From: an uncultured Cetobacterium sp.
GTDB taxonomy: Bacteria; Fusobacteriota; Fusobacteriia; Fusobacteriales; Fusobacteriaceae
DNA: 11,949 nucleotides
Assembly: GCA_900766645.1 (NCBI GenBank)
Contig: CAAFWD010000229.1
Span: 1-11,949, forward strand
Direction of reading: 5' to 3'
How positions within the stretch are numbered: position 1 is the stretch's first letter; each line of letters begins with the position of its first letter. The notes under the pieces were generated by a model. The model was not told the origin of the DNA, did no database searches, and was given only the letters and a program-made list of their open reading frames with translations. Position numbers and translations under genes: made by a program. Of this stretch, positions 1-4,588 are shown one piece after another.

Positions 1-237
1 AACATCTGATTCCTCCACAGATTTTTGTATATCTGTTGTAAAAGATAATCTCTTTTCAGCAACATTTCTATCTAAAATATCTTTAAGCCCAGGCTCATAT
101 ATTGGTAAAATTCCTTTATTTAGATTCTCTATTTTTGTTGAATCCACATCCATACAGATAACATTATGTCCAAACTCACTAAGAATAACTCCTTGTACAA
201 GACCAACATATCCTGTTCCTATAACTGTAATTTTCAT
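1..237 (-). CDS. UDP-glucose/GDP-mannose dehydrogenase family protein, N-terminal fragment (probably UDP-glucose 6-dehydrogenase)
   Basis: Only the first 79 codons lie in the window; the rest is beyond the left end, so the gene is 3'-partial and absent from a simple ORF list. The N-terminus reads MKITVIGTGYVGLVQGVIL, a Rossmann dinucleotide site (GTGYVG at residues 7-12) typical of UDP-glucose 6-dehydrogenases. It is followed by the acidic end of beta-2 (CMDVD, about residues 28-32) and the family motif YEPGL (about 47-51). Known role: NAD+-dependent two-step oxidation of UDP-glucose to UDP-glucuronate in the cytoplasm. Its ATG overlaps the TAA of the upstream epimerase by one base (TAATG), and its Shine-Dalgarno GGGAGG lies inside the epimerase's last codons, so the two are translationally coupled. 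Product and substrate of the pair fit: UDP-glucuronate made here could feed the epimerase. A related UDP-ManNAc or GDP-mannose dehydrogenase cannot be excluded without the missing catalytic and C-terminal domains. Confidence 0.85.
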   Translation of the reverse strand, partial: MKITVIGTGYVGLVQGVILSEFGHNVICMDVDSTKIENLNKGILPIYEPGLKDILDRNVAEKRLSFTTDIQKSVEESDV

Positions 238-1274
238 TATTTTCCTCCCATATACCAGTTTACAAATTTTATGATCCCATCTTTGAAAGATGTTTTTGGA
301 TCATATCCTATAAGATTTTTAGCCTTAGTGATGTCAGCATATGTTTTATCCACATCTCCTGGTTGCATAGGCATTCTATTTAAAATTGCCTTTTTATCTA
401 AAACTTCCTCTATTGTTTCCACCATCTCTTTTAAAGAAACTGTGTTTGTCTTTCCCAAATTTAAAATCTCATAAACGTTACTATTTTTTCTTAAATATTC
501 AATTCCTTTTATGATTCCATCAACTGTATCACCAACGTAGGTATAATCTCTAAAGGTATTCCCATCACCATAGAAATCTATAGGCTCACCTTTTGAGATT
601 TTATCTACAAATTTATGAATAGCTAGATCAGGTCTTTGTCTTGGACCAAAAACTGTAAAGAATCTTAGTTGTAAACTGTCTATTCCATAAAGTTTAAAGT
701 AAACATGTCCATGAATCTCTCCAGATTTTTTAGTTGCAGCATATGGTGATATTGCAAAGTCCACTACATCGTCCTCTTTAAATGGAACTTTTTTATTATT
801 TCCATAAACTGAACTTGATGAAGCTTGTAGGAATTTTTTTATTCCTCTTTTTTTACACTCTTCTAAAAGATTTAAATACCCTATGATATTAACCTTTTCA
901 TATTCAAGAGGATTTAATAGAGATGGTCTAACTCCAGCTAGTGCTGCTAAATTTATAACAACCTCTATATTGTGGTTATTAAAAATAGTTTCCAATTTTT
1001 TTTCATCTCTAATATCAGCATAGTAAAGACAGTAGTTTTCGCAGTTAATTATCTCTATCAATCTATTTATTTTTTTACCCTTCTCTTTTTCAGCTATTAT
1101 CTCTTTATATCTTTCAACTTTTCCAACACTTTCAAGAACATTTTTAATTTTTATATCCTCATTATAAAATTCATGGAAATTATCTATTACAACAATTTGT
1201 TCATCTTGTGCTAAAAGTTTTTCCACTAAGTGAGAACCTATAAATCCAGCTCCTCCAGTAATTAATATTGCCAT
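237..1274 (-). CDS. NAD-dependent epimerase/dehydratase (extended SDR), UDP-glucuronate 4-epimerase-like
   Basis: 345 residues, full length for an extended short-chain dehydrogenase. Visible motifs are the NAD-binding GGAGFIG (7-13), the acidic DN end of beta-2 (31-32), NLAALAGVR (108-116), the Ser run at 152-155 and the catalytic YxxxK (Y178, K182). FTVFGPRQRPD (206-216) and the RDYTYVGD segment (242-249) are typical of UDP-hexuronate epimerases. Family knowledge: such enzymes interconvert UDP-glucuronate and UDP-galacturonate through a 4-keto intermediate. The neighbouring UDP-glucose dehydrogenase gene, fused by a 1-nt overlap, supports that substrate. Oddity: residues about 50-75 are a highly charged, Lys/Glu-rich stretch longer than I expect between beta-2 and beta-3, probably a surface helix insertion. 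The ATG start has GAGGTGGAG just upstream. The preceding LAB_N gene ends 13 nt before it. A different 4-epimerase or 4,6-dehydratase substrate remains possible, so no symbol is given. Confidence 0.85.
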   Translation of the reverse strand: MAILITGGAGFIGSHLVEKLLAQDEQIVVIDNFHEFYNEDIKIKNVLESVGKVERYKEIIAEKEKGKKINRLIEIINCENYCLYYADIRDEKKLETIFNNHNIEVVINLAALAGVRPSLLNPLEYEKVNIIGYLNLLEECKKRGIKKFLQASSSSVYGNNKKVPFKEDDVVDFAISPYAATKKSGEIHGHVYFKLYGIDSLQLRFFTVFGPRQRPDLAIHKFVDKISKGEPIDFYGDGNTFRDYTYVGDTVDGIIKGIEYLRKNSNVYEILNLGKTNTVSLKEMVETIEEVLDKKAILNRMPMQPGDVDKTYADITKAKNLIGYDPKTSFKDGIIKFVNWYMGGK

Positions 1275-1287
1275 TTCTCCACCTCTT

Positions 1288-1554
1288 TTAATCTTTATGT
1301 TTTTTGATTAAATATATATTTCTTGAATAAATAAGTACATTAGGAGCTTGTCCTAAAATAAAAACGGGATCTCTTCTGTAAATTGCATAGATTAATAGTA
1401 AAATACTTCCTGATAAACTAAAAATCCAAAAAGAAAATGGGATGACACTTTTTTTTGCTTTCTCACTAGCTATCCATTGAATTATAAATCTCATGGAGAA
1501 AAGCCCTTGTCCGATCAACCCAATCAACAAAAATATATTTAACTTATCTGTCAT
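1288..1554 (-). CDS. small LAB_N (lipid-A-disaccharide synthase N-terminal-like) membrane protein
   Basis: 88 residues with three hydrophobic segments (about 5-25, 40-58, 63-82). It shows the LAB_N pattern: G-Q at 15-16, RFIIQW (22-27), SE (30-31), FW (42-43), RRDPVFILGQ (60-69) and YxRN (76-79). The domain name is historical, because it occurs as an N-terminal extension in some LpxB proteins. This is a stand-alone protein without the LpxB glycosyltransferase part, so it should not be called lipid-A-disaccharide synthase. The fold resembles PQ-loop/SemiSWEET half-transporters (family knowledge). It follows the GT2 gene after one base (TAAAATG) with Shine-Dalgarno GGGG inside the GT2 end, so stoichiometric co-synthesis is likely. 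Inferred role: membrane partner of the GT2 enzyme, or handling of the lipid-linked sugar at the inner membrane. The biochemical function of this family is poorly defined. Confidence 0.85.
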   Translation of the reverse strand: MTDKLNIFLLIGLIGQGLFSMRFIIQWIASEKAKKSVIPFSFWIFSLSGSILLLIYAIYRRDPVFILGQAPNVLIYSRNIYLIKKHKD

Positions 1555-1555
1555 T

Positions 1556-2260
1556 TTATTCCCCTTCTATCTCATATTTTAGTAGTCTATTTTTCATCCA
1601 TCTCACAGCAAAAACATCTTTAAAAGCTTTAAAACCTCTTCCAAAAACTCTATATTTTGATTCTCCATAAACTCTATCATAGTGTCTAACAGGAACTTCA
1701 GTTACTTTAAAACCTCTATATTTTGCAAGTGTAGGTAAAAATCTATGCATTCCATCAAATAAAACAAAGGATTTAACAACCTCTTTTTTAAATAGCTTTA
1801 AGGGGCAGCCAGTATCTTGGATGTTATCTCCAGTTACAAAATTTCTAAATCCATTTCCGATTTTAGAGGCTAATTTTCTTTTAAATCCATCCTCTCTAGT
1901 GGCTCTTCTTCCATTTACCACATCATATTCAGGAATATATTTCATAAGTTTTAAAACATCTTCAGGGTCTGTTTGCATATCCCCATCCATCATTAAGACA
2001 AGATCTCCACTTGCTTTTTTAAATCCAGCATCAATTCCAGCACTTTGCCCATTATTTTCTGTAAAATGAAATGCTTTAACATGTGGGTTTAATTTTTTTA
2101 CTTTCTCTAACTTGTCATGTGTTCCGTCATAACTTCCATCATTTATAAATATAATCTCGTACTCTTTAAAATTTTTAGAAAAAACTTCCTCAATTCTTTC
2201 AACCATTGGTTGGATATTCTCTTTTTCATTGTATACGGGTATTACCACTGATATCTCCAC
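1556..2260 (-). CDS. GT2 family glycosyltransferase, polyprenyl-phosphate sugar synthase (DPM1/ArnC-like)
   Basis: 234 residues, GT-A fold. The N-terminus VVIPVYNE (5-12), NDGSYDGT (40-47), the metal/nucleotide DxD (D92-G-D94 in MDGDMQTDP), QDTGCPLKLF (148-157), HRFLP (172-176) and the C-terminal RVYGESKY (196-203) mark the dolichol-/undecaprenyl-phosphate sugar transferase subgroup. It would transfer a sugar from a nucleotide donor to polyprenyl phosphate at the inner face of the membrane. Unlike ArnC and GtrB it ends without C-terminal transmembrane helices, and the next gene is a tiny membrane protein, so that protein may anchor it. First gene of a four-gene operon whose later members make UDP-uronic acids; the donor is therefore inferred to be UDP-GlcA or UDP-GalA. 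The start is GTG at 2258-2260, not ATG, supported by AAGGAGAG 7 nt upstream and by the family's N-terminus. I saw no convincing -10/-35 pair in the 183 bases upstream. Confidence 0.9.
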   Translation of the reverse strand: MEISVVIPVYNEKENIQPMVERIEEVFSKNFKEYEIIFINDGSYDGTHDKLEKVKKLNPHVKAFHFTENNGQSAGIDAGFKKASGDLVLMMDGDMQTDPEDVLKLMKYIPEYDVVNGRRATREDGFKRKLASKIGNGFRNFVTGDNIQDTGCPLKLFKKEVVKSFVLFDGMHRFLPTLAKYRGFKVTEVPVRHYDRVYGESKYRVFGRGFKAFKDVFAVRWMKNRLLKYEIEGE

Positions 2261-2267
2261 GTCTAAT

Positions 2268-2275
2268 CTCTCCTT
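2268..2275 (-). promoter_or_regulatory. Shine-Dalgarno fixing the GTG start of the GT2 gene
   Basis: On the minus strand AAGGAGAG is followed by 7 nt and GTG. No in-frame ATG lies near the conserved VVIPVYNE start, so the GTG is the only sensible initiation codon. Confidence 0.7.
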
Positions 2276-2394
2276 TTCAAATAATCCTTTCTATTTTAAA
2301 AGCTAAAAGTAAATTTTTGGTAAATTTAAAGAAAATTATGAAATATTGCTCTATATAATAAGAAATAACTTCTCAATTTCCTTTTATTAAACTA

Positions 2395-2432
2395 TAAAAA
2401 AAGCAAAAACAGAGCTATTTCTAGCTCTGTTT
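2395..2432 (-). terminator. intrinsic terminator of the PhzF-family gene
   Basis: Perfect 11-bp inverted repeat (2407-2417 with 2422-2432, arms AAACAGAGCTA/TAGCTCTGTTT, 4-nt loop). Read on the minus strand, it is followed by TTGC-type U-rich sequence ending in a seven-T run. It starts 11 bases after the PhzF stop codon and separates that gene from the glycolipid operon. Confidence 0.85.
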
Positions 2433-2443
2433 ATTTCAAAAAT

Positions 2444-3352
2444 TTATAATTCTAGCTCACATTTAAACACGCAAACAGCTGAGCCAGAAACTTTAACTTG
2501 TACTGGTTCATCATTTTCTATTGTAACTTCAACTTCAATCTCTCCATCTCTTCCAATAGATAGACCTTGTTTACCCTTGAACTTTAAAGTATTTCCACTA
2601 AAGTCAGCTAATTTATACTTAACAATATAAGCTCCCACAGGGCCATTTGCATTACCTGTTACAGGGTCTTCATCTATTCCAATTGCAGGGGCAAACATTC
2701 TTCCTTTAACAAGAGTGTCCTCTTCCTCTGTATCAAATGTAAAAACAAAATAACCATTACATTTTACATCTTCACTTAAAAGAGCTAGCTCCTTCATATT
2801 TGGTTTTAAATTATGAAGTTGAGAATAGTTTTTTATTCCTATCATAACTTTAGAGTGTCCTGTAGAAACAACTTGTACAGGAGCATTATTAATTAAATCT
2901 ACATTTTTTATCCCTAAAGCAGATAAAAGTTTTTCTAAAAGTTCTCCTTGAATCTCGTTTAAAAACTCAACTTTTCCTTGAGTCATAGTAATTTTATAAT
3001 CCTTTTCACCAACTGGTTCAATATCAACTGGTAAAACTCCAGCCTTTGTACTTTGTTTGATGCAAGTTTTCTCTTTAAAATTTTTCTCTAGTGCTAAAAC
3101 ATAATGAGCTGCAATTGTTGCATGGCCACAAATTGGCACCTCTTTTAGGGGAGTAAAAAATCTTACTTGAACGTCACTTCCCTCAACATTTGGAGGTAAA
3201 ATAAAAGCTGTTTCTGAATTATTTAGTTCTCTAGCAATTTTTTGCATCTCTTGTTCTGTAAGTCCATCTGCATTTGAAACTACTCCAGCAGGATTTCCTA
3301 AAAATTTTTTCTTAGTAAATGAGTCAATTTGATATAGATTATATTTTTGCAT
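2444..3352 (-). CDS. PhzF family isomerase-like protein
   Basis: 302 residues, the usual length of the PhzF/YddE family with two diaminopimelate-epimerase-like halves. Visible: DSFTKKKFLGNPAGVV (10-25), the catalytic Glu in NNSETAF (E47), CGHAT (75-79) and the second-half signature GIDEDPVTGNANGP (225-238). By family comparison E47, H77 and D229 correspond to PhzF Glu45, His74 and Asp208, while Ser213 is Asn here (N234). Known members catalyse acid/base isomerisation, such as the phenazine precursor in pseudomonads, but most bacterial homologues have no known substrate, and nothing nearby suggests phenazine synthesis. Single-gene unit with its own terminator. The ATG is preceded by AAGGGG six nt upstream. 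Divergent from the leader-peptide/argG operon, with which it shares a long AT-rich intergenic region. Cytoplasmic; no signal peptide or membrane segments. Confidence 0.85.
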   Translation of the reverse strand: MQKYNLYQIDSFTKKKFLGNPAGVVSNADGLTEQEMQKIARELNNSETAFILPPNVEGSDVQVRFFTPLKEVPICGHATIAAHYVLALEKNFKEKTCIKQSTKAGVLPVDIEPVGEKDYKITMTQGKVEFLNEIQGELLEKLLSALGIKNVDLINNAPVQVVSTGHSKVMIGIKNYSQLHNLKPNMKELALLSEDVKCNGYFVFTFDTEEEDTLVKGRMFAPAIGIDEDPVTGNANGPVGAYIVKYKLADFSGNTLKFKGKQGLSIGRDGEIEVEVTIENDEPVQVKVSGSAVCVFKCELEL

Positions 3353-3608
3353 TTTAAACCCCTTATAAAATTATTAAATGAAATCTCATTTTAACTATAA
3401 CATAAAAAAATGAAATTAAAAACTTTAAATTTTTAATAAAAATATGTTTGAAATATTTTTCATATATATGTATGTTTTTACTGTCTTTAAAATATAATTT
3501 AGTGTTGTTAGGGTGTAGTTTCAGTGTTATTTGTTTAAGGTGTACTTTATATAAATGTAATTACGGTAATTTATTTTCAAAATATATTTACAAAAAAATA
3601 TTTTTTTA
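3353..3608. other. long AT-rich divergent intergenic control region
   Basis: About 256 bases separate the PhzF gene from the leader-ORF promoter, with no gene on either strand that I can support. Contents: an inverted repeat AAATGA-N4-TCATTT (3376-3391) just before the PhzF Shine-Dalgarno; a possible minus-strand -10 TATAGT (3394-3399) with only a weak -35; an ARG-box-like palindrome TGAAATATTTTTCA (3449-3462); two tandem imperfect copies of AGTGTTRTT...AGGTGTASTTT (3501-3521 and 3523-3549, the second with a short internal insertion); and a 13-bp palindrome AATTACGGTAATT (3559-3571). The span is far longer than other gaps here, and the sites sit upstream of the plus-strand promoter, so regulator binding is plausible. 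None is proven, and short AT-rich palindromes arise often by chance. Confidence 0.4.
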
Positions 3609-3638
3609 TTGACAACTATATATAAAATTTGTTAGTAT
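3609..3638 (+). promoter_or_regulatory. candidate sigma-70 promoter of the leader ORF / binding-protein / argG operon
   Basis: A consensus -35 TTGACA (3609-3614) is followed after 18 bp by TAGTAT (3633-3638), a 4/6 -10. The overlapping TATACT at 3636-3641 matches better but would need a 21-bp spacer. The predicted start lies near 3645, a few bases before the AGGAGGA of the leader ORF, so the 5' leader would be very short before the small ORF begins. The -10 area contains the 8-bp palindrome AGTATACT. Confidence 0.5.
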
Positions 3639-3668
3639 ACTGAAAACTAAAAAAGGAGGAAAAAAATT

Positions 3669-3770
3669 ATGACTATGAGAAGAGCTTTAAGGACACAAAA
3701 CTATAAAAGAAAAAATAATATAGTTTTTAATGTGCTTAAAAGTAGTCTCAAATTTTTTGTTATAGTCTAA
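3669..3770 (+). CDS. 33-residue basic leader peptide / small protein upstream of the binding-protein-argG operon
   Basis: ATG at 3669 to TAA at 3768-3770, 33 codons. It is preceded by a consensus AGGAGGA (3654-3660) with 8-nt spacing and by a TTGACA promoter, which is better initiation context than many real genes here. The peptide starts MTMRRALRTQNYKRK and continues as a more hydrophobic, Lys/Phe/Val-containing tail. It has four Arg (residues 4, 5, 8, 14), four Lys and no acidic residue. Tandem AGA AGA plus an AGG codon near the start, together with a downstream terminator and argG, suggest an arginine-sensing attenuation leader; that is inference. Alternatives are a free-standing small cationic or membrane-active protein, or a toxin-like peptide. 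The ORF is real as a sequence; its translation is likely but unproven. An in-frame second ATG (codon 3) is also possible. Confidence 0.6.
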   Translation: MTMRRALRTQNYKRKNNIVFNVLKSSLKFFVIV

Positions 3771-3788
3771 TTTTATATTACTCTATAA
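3760..3788 (+). other. hairpin overlapping the leader-peptide stop codon
   Basis: TTATAG (3760-3765) pairs with CTATAA (3783-3788) and TAAT (3768-3771) with ATTA (3777-3780), leaving a 2x2 internal loop and a 5-nt apical loop. The fold covers the TAA stop of the leader ORF and lies 16 nt before the terminator, a position expected for a pause hairpin. It is A/U-only apart from two pairs, so its stability is low. Confidence 0.3.
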
Positions 3789-3804
3789 TTAATTATGTTT
3801 GTTG

Positions 3805-3834
3805 AGCCAGTGCTTTATAGTACTGGCTTTTTTT
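3805..3834 (+). terminator. intrinsic terminator / candidate attenuator before the binding-protein gene
   Basis: AGCCAGTGC and GTACTGGCT form a 9-bp stem (one G-U pair) around TTTATA, followed by seven T. It lies 34 nt after the leader ORF stop and 27 nt before the binding-protein ATG. The space behind it holds only a Shine-Dalgarno, not a promoter, so the downstream genes must be transcribed through it. This is the layout of a regulated terminator. Confidence 0.8.
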
Positions 3835-3849
3835 ATACAAAAAAATATC

Positions 3850-3857
3850 AAGGAGGG
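3850..3857 (+). promoter_or_regulatory. Shine-Dalgarno fixing the start of the binding-protein gene
   Basis: AAGGAGGG lies 4 nt before ATG 3862. An in-frame TTG at 3799 would extend the ORF by 21 codons, but that extension runs through the terminator stem and would spoil the signal peptide. The ATG at 3862 is therefore chosen. Confidence 0.8.
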
Positions 3858-3861
3858 ATTT

Positions 3862-4575
3862 ATGAAAAAAGTTTTAAAAGTGATAGTTTTCCTATTACTA
3901 GGAGCTATTTCCTTTGCAAAAGGGCCGTTATATGTGGGAACTAATGCAGAGTTTGTGCCATTTGAATATATGGAAAATGGCAAGATTGTAGGATTTGATA
4001 TTGAATTAATCAACAAAGTAGGGGAGAAAATTGGCAGGGAGATCAAAATTAAAAATATAGCTTTTGACGGGTTATTACCAGCTCTTCAAACAAATAAGAT
4101 TGATATGATCATTGCTGGAATGACAGTAACAAAAGAGAGGGAAAAATTTGTAGATTTTTCTAAAGATTATTTTGTAGCTAATCAAGTTATTATAGTTTCA
4201 GAAAATAATAATGAGGTTGAAAATTTAAATTCATTAATAGATAAAAAAGTTGGAGTTATTTTAGGATACACTGGTGATCTAATTGTATCAAAAATTAATG
4301 GGATAGAGAAAGTTCAATATAACTCAGCTCCCAATGCAATTATGGCTTTATCAAGTGGAAAAATTGATGCTGTAATTTTAGATTCAGCTCCAGCACAAAG
4401 TTATGTTTCTAAAAATAAGGGATTAAAAATTGTAACTATGGATGTTGAGGATGAAAAATATGCCATAGCCATGAAAAAAGGTCAAAAACAGTTAGTTGAT
4501 GAAGTAAATAAGGCTTTAGACGAGATAAAAGCAGAGGGAACTTACGACAAACTTATTCAAAAATATTTTAACTAG
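3862..4575 (+). CDS. amino-acid ABC transporter substrate-binding protein (family 3)
   Basis: 237 residues. It begins with a Sec signal peptide MKKVLKVIVFLLLGAISFA, probably cleaved after Ala19; there is no lipobox Cys, so the mature protein should be free in a periplasm. Family-3 features: YVGTNAEFVPFEY (24-36), GFDIELI (44-50), FDGLLPALQTNKIDM (68-82) and MTVTKEREKFVDFS (87-100). R93 is expected to bind the ligand alpha-carboxylate, and D174 in VILDSAPA the alpha-amino group. The family covers Arg, Lys, His, Gln and cystine binders; the pairing with argG and an Arg-containing leader ORF favours a basic or urea-cycle amino acid (arginine, ornithine, citrulline), which is inference. No permease or ATPase gene is adjacent, so it is an orphan receptor that must use a transporter encoded elsewhere. 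argG follows after 13 nt. Expression probably depends on read-through of the terminator in front. Confidence 0.9.
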   Translation: MKKVLKVIVFLLLGAISFAKGPLYVGTNAEFVPFEYMENGKIVGFDIELINKVGEKIGREIKIKNIAFDGLLPALQTNKIDMIIAGMTVTKEREKFVDFSKDYFVANQVIIVSENNNEVENLNSLIDKKVGVILGYTGDLIVSKINGIEKVQYNSAPNAIMALSSGKIDAVILDSAPAQSYVSKNKGLKIVTMDVEDEKYAIAMKKGQKQLVDEVNKALDEIKAEGTYDKLIQKYFN

Positions 4576-4588
4576 GGAGGATTAAAAA

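Noticed and set aside
166..1214. Plus-strand ORFs within the epimerase and at other genes (for example 166-474, 972-1214, 6503-6904, 7200-7517)
   Set aside because: They are antisense to well-supported genes, have low-complexity translations, and lack ribosome sites or family resemblance.
1288..1554. Annotation as lipid-A-disaccharide synthase (lpxB)
   Set aside because: Only the LAB_N membrane domain is present; the glycosyltransferase domain is absent.
3500..3600. T-box or known riboswitch in the argG leader
   Set aside because: No T-box sequence (AGGGTGGNACCGCG) and no recognisable riboswitch core; the GGTGTA repeats lie upstream of the predicted transcription start.
3757..3789. Internal promoter with a perfect TATAAT (3784-3789) after the leader ORF
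   Set aside because: The -35 candidates are at wrong spacing (TTGTTA at 21 bp), there is no extended -10, and a start near 3796 would run at once into the terminator.
3799..3861. TTG-initiated 21-codon extension of the binding protein
   Set aside because: It runs through the terminator stem, has no Shine-Dalgarno, and would put non-signal-like sequence before a textbook signal peptide.
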